64,000 nucleotides of DNA, from NCBI RefSeq assembly GCF_002259585.1, contig NZ_MWWS01000004.1, positions 1 to 64,000 of the forward strand, in the 5' to 3' direction. Position numbers and translations under genes: made by a program. Positions 23,801-31,898 of this stretch are shown one piece after another (the first letter of the stretch is position 1; every line of letters begins with the position of its first letter). The notes beneath the pieces were generated by a model. It ran no database searches. It saw nothing but the letters and a program-made list of their open reading frames with translations, and was not told the DNA's origin. The stretch comes from Bombiscardovia coagulans. GTDB lineage: Bacteria; Actinomycetota; Actinomycetes; Actinomycetales; Bifidobacteriaceae.

Positions 23801-26345
23801 ACGAGTAGAGCGTGAAAGCTTTGATGTGATTCGCGTTACCTCTCGTGCTAGCGAAACCGCGTGGACCACAGACCAGCAGCATGTGGAAGAACAATTGATC
23901 GTGGATGGTAATCTACCTGCTGATAGTAAGTATGAAGTGGAATTATGGTCTCGTGATGCTAATGGTATAGCCGTGAAGAAAATCAGTTCCACTGGTGTTC
24001 AACCTATTCCTGCTGCTATTACAGGTCATGGTGTGATACCAGTGAGTATGAACGCGCCTACAGAACCGGGAGGCTACCAGTTCCGTCATAAGATTTGGAC
24101 TCCAGACCAGCAAGGCGGGCCAGTAGAAGCTAGTACTGCTGGCATCATATTGCCTCCTGATTGGGCTCCCGCACCAGATAAGCATGCTGGATATCAGCAC
24201 AGTGAACTCATCGCTAACACGGATCACGATGCTAGTGAACAATTCGAAATGATTCGTATCACTACTGATGTCACTGGTATGACAGGTATTCATACCACAG
24301 CGAACGGTGAGCATTATTTGAATGTCACTAAAGGTGCTCAAACCAATGATCACGCTAAGATTGAAGGTCATGTGCCAGCCGGGTATAAGCTTGGATTCCG
24401 CTTGTATAAGCAGGCTCCTGGTGATGATCCCACACAAGACAAGCAGATAGCTTCTATCGCGGCCACTGATGTAGCTGAAGCAACGACCGTATTACAATCC
24501 GCGCTCACTGATATCACTGATCCTGGTGACTATTACTGGCAGTATGTGTTCACTAAAGCTGACGGTAAGCCTTGGAGTCCAGACGGTGAACGTGAAGTGG
24601 TTAGTGATAAACGAATTAAAGCTGAAAGCTTCCATGCGGTGAGAGTCACTACCGCCACCTACCAGTGGAGCAGTAAACATGGTAAAGCCACAGACACTGC
24701 TATTATCGACGGCTGTCTACCAGTAGACGCGACGATCGGGTTTGAATTACATGAGTATGAGTCTAAAACTCAAGCAGGGTCTCTATCTCCCGTGAAACTA
24801 TCCGACCTGGGTTATAAGCCATGCACGAATGGTGATAGCACACAACAGGTTGTTTCCCGCGAGGTAAGCGTGCCGCAAGCTATCGACTATTATTGGGTGG
24901 AACATGTGCGCCTGCCTGGTGATGATACTGATTTCCATCGAGGTGATGAGCGAGTACCTCACGAGTCAACTCGTGCTATCGATGCCACTACACAAGTGAC
25001 ACCACAAATCATGCTAGGTATGGCCATTCACGATGACACTGACCTACAGCATATTCAATATGCTCAAGATGAGGATATTCGAGATGATCTCAAACCAAGT
25101 TTGAAAGCCTCATGGGAATTATGGAAGCAGGACACCACTAGTGATGATAGTGCTAAGGATAAGCTGGTAACCACGATCGATAAGGAGGGTGTGCCTCTCA
25201 GTGACGGGCAAGCAAACGCTTCCTCGAGTGACATTATCCCTACCGATGTGGGCATGTATTATTGGCGTATCCGTATCAGCGGGCCTGACGGTAAGCTCAT
25301 CAAGTATGGATCTGCTCGTGATCTAGCGGAAACCTTCCGTGTGATTACAGCAGTCAGTCATACGCAACGGCTCATCCAGTCTGGTACACCCGCTACCGAC
25401 CAGGTCACGATTACCGGTCCTGTAGCACCTGGCACGATGGTGTCCTGGAAAGCATGGCGTCAACAGCCTGGTGACGGGTCAGCAGATGAGCAAGTCTTAG
25501 ACTATTATGATCCCGCTCATGGTGCTGCCATTGTTGAGGGTGCTCAAGCTCGTGGTGCTCTCACCACAGGTAAAACAGTGATTACAACACCTCACGCTTA
25601 TAAGGAAACAAAACCTGGGGATAGTATTTACTGGCAGTTCAGTATCACCAGCCCACGGCGAGATGATAAGAATATGCTAATGACTCCAACCCTAGGTAAA
25701 GATGGTGCATACACTACGCATCATTTAACCCAGGCATGCCCGACCACATTACAAGCTCCTCTTCCAGGACAACAGGAAGAAGCTAGTACACCTGATAGTA
25801 AGTCGTGTGTTTTACAGCCTCTATTCACGGATAAAGCCCGGGTTGAGGATGAAACCTTTAACGTTATCAAGGTTACGACTAAAACTAAAGGCGAAGCCAT
25901 GGTAGGTGACATGATCCATGACACAGCATTGATTGAAGGTACTGTACCGTCAAGCACGAAGTATTGCATCGCGTTTGAATACTGGAAGCAAGACAAGGGT
26001 TCTGATGTGAGCTTGGATAAGCTGGAAACCACTACTGATTGTGTGCCTGTACCTGCTGGCGCACATGAAGTACAAGGACCTGAGCATAAAGCGGTACATG
26101 CTGGTCTTCACTATTATAGGGAACGCTTGCTGCCATCAGAGCATCGGGACGGACCTCCGATAGTGTACGGTCAACCACGTGTCCCAGGTGAAAGCGTGAA
26201 TGTGAAACAACCGCCATTACCAGTAACGGGTACACGGTTAGCGGGTATTCTAGTGGTTGCCGTGCTTATGGTTCTTGTTCTCATTGGTATACATGCCAAT
26301 GCTAAGCGCAGTAACCGTATAGCACACCATAGGAAGCAAGCATAA
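20832..26345 (+). CDS. Giant LPVTG-anchored thioester-type surface adhesin (1837 aa)
   Basis: Start at ATG 20832 after AAAGGAG; earlier ATGs would precede the signal peptide. Signal peptide residues ~1-31, cut near VTAQA|AT. A thioester-domain-like head has Cys71 in VYCIES and Gln112 in TQAAVQYAI, the Cys/Gln pair expected for an internal thioester that binds host surfaces covalently. About seven or eight tandem extracellular repeats of ~120-150 residues follow, each with a pattern E-S/T-F-x-V-I-R-V-T...I-x-G-x-x-P...YYW. Sortase motif LPVTG near residue 1796, membrane helix and a basic tail (NAKRSNRIAHHRKQA). It probably mediates adhesion or mating-pair aggregation. The first ~200 codons are A/C-rich and later ones T/G-rich. 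Confidence 0.88.
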   Translation: MRQTLRKFGMALIAFIVGAATLIGGTVTAQAATNSGPGYWFNPFREGPVFAGKHGVGLGVLGMKDGLPVYCIESGIPAGSLDGNWQLADDMNSRIGATLVDRNKGDMSDMTQAAVQYAIHDHLDQGSSAWSVYKRQSLEGANMADVANRATQLWNDAAQNVPDSGAIDYRYTQAQREGDIRVFIKNSAGNYVQGIPWRIEVSGPVNVTGPTSGVTGQTETVIHWKATGNGDVRIRPFYKVSTAKKLASSSQDVFMAGDPLTKSGNEVQFRVQLSFQPTVSTQVSSKQLARGEPVKDKVTSGLSGDAPWVPGTSVPAHGYYFQSKAPIDSIPQTGGIENPENVDSYLARVKQRYGEPVATADTVFTGPNQTNEVTGQARGRQYVNPEDGLFGNWVWIIRKSDAGAAQGNIKADYIHTAGQVPESSVHHIQTSVWSEVAEPHAMTGADIRDVIHVTGLPKDLGDFKGGNGFGADERNATVQVWWSGATGADEGVKEADMRFMPSTPQAPTPDANHKLLQTLTYDLRKLIDLEGNTYHQRLDIRVAGGNAGSPLADGSHVSIPGTKTGYYTFVFSYPGCDRVAKYTSAYNDQFESTFVTKEKATIDLTSNTNPDSVLVGESFFDVAHIVGDLNITQGAYVTFDAYQPVVGKPDPSVGKILDQDKHVLSADQLTTLHQGHSVDVQSSSIQAQSSGTVYWQAALHDANGTIVATHELGIKSESTVIKGGGTISSIAQTQGAVGGPAWDIITVADKTNGVGRGNIPAGSIVRVSYYKHEGQAQPVKGQLVGTKEFPVDIAKLGARPGSYSFQANVGTYPAAGQYYWVHQLIGPDGAVIDEGHYGDDSERTPVQEYATDTAKKWLSTNDEQYSTKTIETYDALTQKYYAQWGSDMESKTREGQTMPGTQAQFSIWSHTGDVTQDAKIVDGKPIDLPKVPTNKQEHFEQKIRSETFSLPSSITPGTYYYRARVTNSVDAQHLRDIGVASDGLVWEAPQRVERESFDVIRVTSRASETAWTTDQQHVEEQLIVDGNLPADSKYEVELWSRDANGIAVKKISSTGVQPIPAAITGHGVIPVSMNAPTEPGGYQFRHKIWTPDQQGGPVEASTAGIILPPDWAPAPDKHAGYQHSELIANTDHDASEQFEMIRITTDVTGMTGIHTTANGEHYLNVTKGAQTNDHAKIEGHVPAGYKLGFRLYKQAPGDDPTQDKQIASIAATDVAEATTVLQSALTDITDPGDYYWQYVFTKADGKPWSPDGEREVVSDKRIKAESFHAVRVTTATYQWSSKHGKATDTAIIDGCLPVDATIGFELHEYESKTQAGSLSPVKLSDLGYKPCTNGDSTQQVVSREVSVPQAIDYYWVEHVRLPGDDTDFHRGDERVPHESTRAIDATTQVTPQIMLGMAIHDDTDLQHIQYAQDEDIRDDLKPSLKASWELWKQDTTSDDSAKDKLVTTIDKEGVPLSDGQANASSSDIIPTDVGMYYWRIRISGPDGKLIKYGSARDLAETFRVITAVSHTQRLIQSGTPATDQVTITGPVAPGTMVSWKAWRQQPGDGSADEQVLDYYDPAHGAAIVEGAQARGALTTGKTVITTPHAYKETKPGDSIYWQFSITSPRRDDKNMLMTPTLGKDGAYTTHHLTQACPTTLQAPLPGQQEEASTPDSKSCVLQPLFTDKARVEDETFNVIKVTTKTKGEAMVGDMIHDTALIEGTVPSSTKYCIAFEYWKQDKGSDVSLDKLETTTDCVPVPAGAHEVQGPEHKAVHAGLHYYRERLLPSEHRDGPPIVYGQPRVPGESVNVKQPPLPVTGTRLAGILVVAVLMVLVLIGIHANAKRSNRIAHHRKQA

Positions 26346-26364
26346 CTGCTGAATGCTAACTATA

Positions 26365-26406
26365 GGGGAGGGTGAATACTGTTATAGTGTTCACTCTCCT
26401 TTCTTA
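26365..26406 (+). terminator. Intrinsic terminator of adhesin gene
   Basis: GAGGGTGAA pairs with TTCACTCTC, followed by CTTTCTT. Confidence 0.65.
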
Positions 26407-26604
26407 CTGAATCTGACAAACAATGCTCTGGTAATTAATTTCAGTACGAATAGACGCAAGATACAATGGGATAATTATGTGCTTACCAATATCGTTGCAA
26501 TTTGAGGGCAAACAAAGTTGGACTTGGTTCATCATTATTGAAGATTTATCTAAATAAACGTATAAGCGTGATAATCCGCGCATAAATGCGTATTCTTAGT
26601 AAGT

Positions 26605-26835
26605 ATGGGACAAAAGACAATCAAAGTTAGTGACTTCAATCGGAAAATAAGTAAATCAATCAGATCAGGAATGGGCGTACGTCGACTTTCAGGCAGAGCA
26701 CTAAGTAGGCAAATTGGTCGAAGTGAGACCTATATAAGGGCACGCATAAAAGATGAAGCAGAATGGGCACTTTCAGACATTGAGCTTATCTGCCAAGCGT
26801 GGGACATCAGCCCAGAAAAGCTGTTTACTGAGTAG
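26605..26835 (+). CDS. Small HTH protein (76 aa)
   Basis: VRRLSGRALSRQIGRSETYI is a Cro/C1-like helix-turn-helix, with a C-terminal LSDIELICQAWDISPEKLF that is typical of such domains. ATG 26605 with no clear ribosome site; ATGCGTATTCTTAGTAAGT upstream may contain a -10, so the message may be nearly leaderless. Monocistronic. It resembles 27116-27367 in size and in the W-x-(L/I)-(S/D)-D-I-E motif, so the two may be distant duplicates. Confidence 0.7.
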   Translation: MGQKTIKVSDFNRKISKSIRSGMGVRRLSGRALSRQIGRSETYIRARIKDEAEWALSDIELICQAWDISPEKLFTE

Positions 26836-27115
26836 TTTTTCTGGAATCCTCATATCTTTTGCAAAACTCAAGATTTGCCCCATCGTAAATCGACTAGGGT
26901 TTCGCTTAAGCATCCTTTGTTGTAGTTCTCGCCACAGTGAGAATACGTGCCATAACAGCAGTCTTATCACACCGTCTCATTACGATGTGAGCTTCTTTTA
27001 CAGTGTACTGGTTACTCCCAATTGCGTGAAATCTATCTATCTGTCTGCTTGTCTTGAGCGCACTTGCATAATGCGATAGTGTCTTGAACTTATTCGTCTT
27101 TTTTCAAGAACTAAT

Positions 27116-27367
27116 ATGGTGAACATGAGAGATAAAAAATATAGATCTAACGATGCCGTTTCTTCTTATATGAGAGATGTCATGAAACGTAAAGGCATCA
27201 CACAAGACGACATGGCAAGAGCAAGCGGTCGCGCTCAGTCATATATAGCCAAGCACCTTATGGAACACTCCACATGGAAGATAGACGACATCGAGGCAAT
27301 AGCACCACTCTTCGGGTACCCCAATGCGTTATCTCTTATGTCAGCTGCTTTTGACTATAAAAATTAA
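27116..27367 (+). CDS. Small XRE-like HTH protein (83 aa)
   Basis: KRKGITQDDMARASGRAQSYIAKHL is a helix-turn-helix, followed by TWKIDDIEAIAPLFGY. An ATG at 27125 is an alternative start. No ribosome site; the start is preceded by A/T-rich DNA. Likely a small repressor of the cargo region. Confidence 0.7.
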   Translation: MVNMRDKKYRSNDAVSSYMRDVMKRKGITQDDMARASGRAQSYIAKHLMEHSTWKIDDIEAIAPLFGYPNALSLMSAAFDYKN

Positions 27368-27732
27368 TCTTACCTATAGTGAACACTTTGCCACGAACAT
27401 CATAATTGCGCGATTCGCACGTATACGAAGTACAACATAGCGAACAAACTCAGTCCTCCCGCCCCAATAATTCCTAACTTACGAACTCGTTTCCTTGTCA
27501 TTGATAACAAGGTGGTAGCTTAAGCGGTAGGGTACACCTCATTTCGAGTACAGCGAGGTTGTAATTGATATATTTTGAACCATACTATTTTTACGTTTGT
27601 ATAGGATGCGAGAAAACAAGCATGCAGCTTGTATAGTGCTGTTTCAAGGATACAACTTGCAGTGTGCTTCGAATGACTGAGATTGCTCAAACAAAGTATG
27701 AGAATACAATCCTGTAGTGTTTTCGAGTGAGT

Positions 27733-27879
27733 GTGACCCAGAGCTTAGTGTTTTTTAATGATGATGATGATAAGTACATTCTTAATCGCATTGTTAAAGA
27801 GTATGGTAATGCGACTGGGAGGGATCTTGAGTGCAAGAGTCACAATGAGGTCCCGTGGTTGGGTGTTGTCGATAATTGA
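27733..27879 (+). pseudogene. C-terminal fragment of a Panacea/SocA-type gene
   Basis: From GTG 27733 the frame reads LVFFNDDDDKYILNRIVKEY, then GNATGRDLECKSHNEVPW and ends soon after. This is the end of a SocA/Panacea domain (..KYILN.IVK.YG..TGRDLE..SH.E.PW), comparable to the ISHAENPW region of 18610-19167. The N-terminal two thirds are absent, so it is a deletion remnant. Confidence 0.6.
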
Positions 27880-28051
27880 GCGCATCCCTTATGAATTGGC
27901 TTTTTACCATGGGACTTTTACTTAAATACGTGACTTGAACTACTGCAAAGTTTCTGGAAGCTGCTACGTAAAAACTATTCTGGTTGAGAAGAAGCTATGC
28001 CACGAATACGGCACTTGAAGCATCCAAACGTTCTTACGGTATATTCACTCT

Positions 28052-28105
28052 GTTGCGGACAATTGGTGCGTACTACGATGGAAGTACGCACCAATTGTCC
28101 GCAAC
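28052..28105. repeat. 23-bp perfect inverted repeat (hairpin)
   Basis: The 23-base arm starting GTTGCGGACAATTGG at 28052 is perfectly complementary to the arm at 28083, with an 8-base loop. No T-run follows on either strand. It lies 56 bp beyond the stop of the ATPase/nuclease gene. Could be a bidirectional transcription barrier, a structured RNA, or a binding site. Confidence 0.7.
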
Positions 28106-28160
28106 TATTGAAGGGTAAAACTGTGTGCTAACCATGCTCTTCGTTGGTATTACCTTTATT

Positions 28161-30284
28161 TCAGCTATTGACTGTTGTTGGCAGACCGAGCTTTTCAAAG
28201 AACGCTTTGTTCCGTTCTTCTGCTGATTTGAGCAGTCCATCAAAAGAAATAACCTGGATTGTTGTCCCATAATTCTCGTTATAACCAAAATAACTTAAAT
28301 GGTCCTGAGCTAGTTTAAGTCCGCTCATTTCGCATTGGTCTTTCAACGTTGGTGTGAGATCAGCGATAACATAACATTGCGCAGGTGCGTCTTTCACGGC
28401 CGTTATTGGTCTTCCTTTCGCAGTACGTGCACTGCCATCGCGGATTTTCTTAAGGTAACCCAGCACCTGAGCAATAGGGTTCTTGTCTTCCGTCGTCGCG
28501 TCATTCCTCATAGGACGCTTGAACTCTATCACCGTGACTGACGCGAGGGACGGGGTTGCCCTGTCCGCTGTCAAAGTCGGGTTACTGAGAGTCTGTGTTG
28601 CCAGAATATCTGGACGATCTACGGATTGAGAATCGGTAATTGGCATCTTGTCCAGAGGAATGTCGGAGGCTAGATAGTCATGGAAAGCTAAACGTTCATC
28701 GATGACCCATAAGTTCGATTGGTCTGACTCCAAGTCATCTGAATTAATTTGCATCGGCATAAGCAGTTGATGAACAACCGACTCCTTACAGTATTTTCCG
28801 TCATCATTACGCTCAATTGCTTTGGATAACAGATCGAGAATAACCTTTCTTCTCGAAACATAAGCTGCGAGGTCGGACTTGTTAAGATCGCTAACATCTT
28901 CCAGATAATTTTTGAGCCTTGATTCAAATGCTTCATCTAGTTCCTGGTTATGAACATCCGCGAAAATTTGTTGCCCTTTTTCGTATACCTTAAGCTGTTC
29001 AGCGAGGAGCAGTTTATGCATTTCAAGGTCAAGTTCCCGGTCGGACACTGTCGGGTCTACAGTAATACCATCCTGTTTCATTCTCTTTATTAATGGCCTG
29101 TATCTCGGTTCCTTGTGAGCAGTGAAATTTTCAAGGCGTTCTTCCCCAGATTTTTTTATTTTCTCAAGCGATTTCCTTAAAAACCGTTCACTACATGTAA
29201 GTGCTTGTTCTCTAATCGTAGTCATAGTAAGAGGGTCGTTTTCAAATAGGCCATCGTCTTGTATATCGAATGCTGTTCTATCCGATCTGACATTTCGATT
29301 AAGGTAATCAGACGATAAAAAGCAAATATAAGAGAATTTGGATTCTTCATCTTCTAGTTCACCGAACAAACCAGGGAGTTTACCGGTCAGATTCTCTTCG
29401 AAGACGGTTCTGTCACCCGCACACCAATAGAGTGTTGGTTTACGCTTAGCATGAGTTGAACGCAATTTATACTGCACAAAGTCAAATGTCTCCGATTCGA
29501 TCTTAAAACTATCACAAGCGTAATCCGATGCATCAGAATCATTGAACAAGTCATCCAGAGAACTGTTACCGTCAATATCACGTACCGTAATTTTGGGAGC
29601 ACCACCAGGTCTGAGGAAAAACCAGAGACAATGCTCCAAAAGTGCTTGAGCAATGGAACTTCTTGTTTTTAATGCAGCTTCACGATACTCTTTTTTGAAA
29701 TCATTGAGCATAACCTTAGTGCCTGGAGAGTGAAACGTATGGTTTAGACTGTCGGTTTTTTCTACTTCATTAGTGATGGAAAAATCTATCGAAACTTCCT
29801 GAAGTTTCTGAATATCATCAACATAGGCACTTTCAATATGAACTTCTTCGAACGCCTTAAGCCATAGTAACCTGCCCATGCCTCTACAACCCTTTGAAAC
29901 TTTATAATCACTATCCAAAGTCTCGAATGATAGCTGATTCTCGGGCGTGAAACCGATACCATTATCCCTGATCACGAAACCAGTAATAGGTAATCCAGAA
30001 ACATCCGATGCGTCGTTTTTAAACAGCGCACCCTGTTCTGGTCGATTGATATAGATATCAATTTCCCCATGGTCTTGATCCGTTGGGAACCGTTCATCAA
30101 TCGCCTGAATACTGTTGACAACAGCCTCAAATAATGGAAGAAGTGCATGGGTTTTAGGAAGACTCGTATTGGTTAGCCTTCCTTTCAATGAAGTAGTCAT
30201 CGGCATATCAGGCATCTCCTCTTCGATACGGTCACGTTCAACGTTATCATAAGACACAAGGAAACTTGTCTCATTATTTGTCAT
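28161..30284 (-). CDS. GHKL ATPase with PD-(D/E)XK-like nuclease domain (707 aa)
   Basis: The N-terminal GHKL fold shows the N-box EAVVNSIQAI (Glu53, Asn57), the G1 box IRDNGIGF (Asp107), and the glycine lid KGCRGMGRLLW (~131-142), as in MutL/Hsp90/MORC ATPases. A long helical and charged middle follows. The C-terminus has RPDIL near residue 555 and VIEFKRP near residue 588, spaced like the Asp and E-x-K of a PD-(D/E)XK nuclease, then PIAQVLGYL, as in REase-like folds. Ribosome site AAAGGA before ATG 30284. Monocistronic in a cargo region. ATPase-nuclease fusions of this size are common in anti-phage systems; that role is inferred. Confidence 0.75.
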   Translation of the reverse strand: MTNNETSFLVSYDNVERDRIEEEMPDMPMTTSLKGRLTNTSLPKTHALLPLFEAVVNSIQAIDERFPTDQDHGEIDIYINRPEQGALFKNDASDVSGLPITGFVIRDNGIGFTPENQLSFETLDSDYKVSKGCRGMGRLLWLKAFEEVHIESAYVDDIQKLQEVSIDFSITNEVEKTDSLNHTFHSPGTKVMLNDFKKEYREAALKTRSSIAQALLEHCLWFFLRPGGAPKITVRDIDGNSSLDDLFNDSDASDYACDSFKIESETFDFVQYKLRSTHAKRKPTLYWCAGDRTVFEENLTGKLPGLFGELEDEESKFSYICFLSSDYLNRNVRSDRTAFDIQDDGLFENDPLTMTTIREQALTCSERFLRKSLEKIKKSGEERLENFTAHKEPRYRPLIKRMKQDGITVDPTVSDRELDLEMHKLLLAEQLKVYEKGQQIFADVHNQELDEAFESRLKNYLEDVSDLNKSDLAAYVSRRKVILDLLSKAIERNDDGKYCKESVVHQLLMPMQINSDDLESDQSNLWVIDERLAFHDYLASDIPLDKMPITDSQSVDRPDILATQTLSNPTLTADRATPSLASVTVIEFKRPMRNDATTEDKNPIAQVLGYLKKIRDGSARTAKGRPITAVKDAPAQCYVIADLTPTLKDQCEMSGLKLAQDHLSYFGYNENYGTTIQVISFDGLLKSAEERNKAFFEKLGLPTTVNS

Positions 30285-30431
30285 AACATATGTCCTTTAA
30301 CAGCCTGAATGCTTAACATAGTTTCACTACTTTGTTTACGTAGTTGAAGCATCATCCAAGTAAAATAGCAATATCAGCATTGTGCATACTGTAGTTTTAC
30401 TGCTTACATGGTATTACTCTACTCATTGAAA

Positions 30432-30462
30432 CGGCTGACCTGTATACAAGCAAGTCAGCCGA
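30432..30462 (-). terminator. Hairpin terminator of tag-protein gene
   Basis: CGGCTGAC pairs with GTCAGCCG, 7 bases beyond the minus-strand stop at 30469. Confidence 0.5.
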
Positions 30463-30468
30463 ATGGTT

Positions 30469-30834
30469 TTACCAGACTGGTTGTTCGCTGTCTAACTCCC
30501 ATGTTTCACCGAATGTCTCTTCATGTGCTTTAGCGTAAGCCGAGAAGAATTCTTGCTCAGAACAAGGAGCAAGCTTATTATGCAGCTTTTCACGAAGATC
30601 AGTATCCATGAGATTTACAATCGCATCCCACTGATTGGCATCAAATTCGGTGCCATTACTGTTAATAATAGTGTTATTGGTTGTTTGAGAATCGTCTCTC
30701 TGGTTTGTGTTTGTTGGTGTTTGAGTAGCTTCTGCTAGAGATGGTAAGTCTTGTCCTTTTCCACCAGGTTTAGTATCGTATTGTCCTCCTGTGGAACCAG
30801 GAGAGTTTTTTGGTTTACGCGCATCATTGCTCAT
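30469..30834 (-). CDS. Tag-bearing small protein with LAPCSEQEF domain (121 aa)
   Basis: Residues 1-31 are the shared tag (RKPKNSPGSTGGQYD...KGQDLPSL), then a Thr/Asn-rich linker (TQTPTNTNQRDDSQTT), then the acidic helical domain REKLHNKLAPCSEQEF... that also stands alone at 7989-8204. The upstream DNA from 30693 is direct repeat copy B, so promoter, ribosome site and tag are identical to those of the truncated gene at 1-190, while the body differs. Function unknown; domain shuffling behind a common N-terminus is clear. Confidence 0.8.
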   Translation of the reverse strand: MSNDARKPKNSPGSTGGQYDTKPGGKGQDLPSLAEATQTPTNTNQRDDSQTTNNTIINSNGTEFDANQWDAIVNLMDTDLREKLHNKLAPCSEQEFFSAYAKAHEETFGETWELDSEQPVW

Positions 30835-30965
30835 GCGTTTTATCCTTTCAGCACTAGATTATATGGTACAAGCACACCTATGCGCTTATCGTCAACCGTT
30901 TTCCATACACCATCATCTGGTAAAAGACACTCGTATTCACCGTTGAATACTTGCTGCTTATTTTT

Positions 30966-30978
30966 GGACGCATATAGA
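30966..30978 (+). promoter_or_regulatory. Element promoter motif TGGACGCATATAG (copy B)
   Basis: Identical to 322-334; upstream of the 53-aa gene and of the cas5e fusion. Confidence 0.55.
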
Positions 30979-31023
30979 TAAGTGAGGGGTTGTACAGGAA
31001 TGACTAGTAGAAAGGTGACTCGC

Positions 31024-31185
31024 ATGAATGAACTCACCAGAAGACAAAACAAGGATTGCAGTATTACTGTCATGTCCTTAATGAGAGTGTTAAGGGATAG
31101 ACAGGATATTCGTAATCGTATTATTGGCTTTCCCGCGAGAAAACGTGACCGTTACACGTTTAAAAACATTGTCAGTTCACTGTGA
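31024..31185 (+). CDS. Small conserved protein, second copy (53 aa)
   Basis: Identical to 380-541, within repeat copy B. Same GAAAGG ribosome site and ATG. The stop overlaps the leader of the cas5e fusion, so both are probably on one transcript. The product carries the QDIR-x-R-x-x-x-F-P motif also seen at the start of the 328-aa protein 8867-9853. Function unknown. Confidence 0.6.
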   Translation: MNELTRRQNKDCSITVMSLMRVLRDRQDIRNRIIGFPARKRDRYTFKNIVSSL

Positions 31186-31196
31186 GGACGGACATC

Positions 31197-31898
31197 ATGC
31201 AATATTATCGTAAGTCTAAAACTCTGGTAAATGACACACGACGTGAACCCACAAAAAGTGGTGTTATTGGTTTGTTGGCGTCTGCTCAAGGGCGTAGCCG
31301 TGAAGATGAGATCGAAGATCTTGTTGAATTGGAATTTGGTGTTCGAGTTGAGCAACGAGGTCGCATCATCAGGGATTTTCAAACTGAGAAGACTGAAAAG
31401 GGCAAGTCTATGCCGCTTACAAACCGGTATTATTTAGCTGACGCGGCCTTCCTTGTTGCTCTATCGGGGAATGATGAATTACTGATTAGTCTAGATAGTG
31501 CTTTGCGATCTCCCAAGTGGCCCTTGTTCTTGGGTAGAAGGTCTTGTCCAGCTACGCTACCGATTACTCTTGGCATTCATGATGAGTATGAGGATGTACG
31601 AGATGCTTTGTGTCGTGAGTCCTGGCATGCTGCCTCTTGGTATAAGAGACGGTATCATTTACCTGACCTAGATGTTGCATGCGACGCACATGAAGGCGAA
31701 ATATCCCAGAATCAAGCTGACACGCCCTTGAGCTTCAGCATGAAGCAGAGACGGTATGCCAACCGTGCTGTCCATCATTTCCGGGTACCTAATCCTGACT
31801 CTGTTCATTCAGAGGAAGTGAAATCCAGTGATTCCATGGGTTTTCCTGATGTGACAGAAGAAAGTAGTGTCGATTTCATGTTCTTCGAGGAGATGTAA
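31197..31898 (+). pseudogene. cas5e: 5'-truncated cas5e fused to repeat-derived leader
   Basis: From ATG 31197 the first ~14 residues (MQYYRKSKTLVND) come from the direct repeat. The rest is Cas5e: TRREPTKSGVIGLLASAQGR, FGVRVEQRGRIIRDFQTEK, YYLADAAFLVALSG and PLFLGRRSCPATLPI are hallmark segments of the Cascade backbone subunit. The native first ~30 residues (first RRM strand) are missing, so the subunit is unlikely to work, although the frame is intact and supplied with a ribosome site. Its stop overlaps cas6e by one base, as in native operons. cas3, cas8e, cas11 and cas7e are absent from the window. Confidence 0.88.

Larger units (their letters stand above)
27368..28160. other. Gene-poor stretch with Panacea remnant and long hairpin
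   Basis: Contains the fragment 27733-27879 and the 23-bp hairpin 28052-28105. I see no other credible gene. Confidence 0.5.
30693..31237. repeat. 545-bp direct repeat, copy B
   Basis: Second copy of 49-593. Its right edge joins directly to the interior of cas5e, its left edge to the linker of the tag protein. Homologous recombination between the copies would delete or circularise ~30.6 kb. Confidence 0.95.

Noticed and set aside
26583-26600. ATGCGTATTC before the small HTH gene as a motif copy
   Set aside because: The core GACGCAT or GCATAG is not present in the right orientation.
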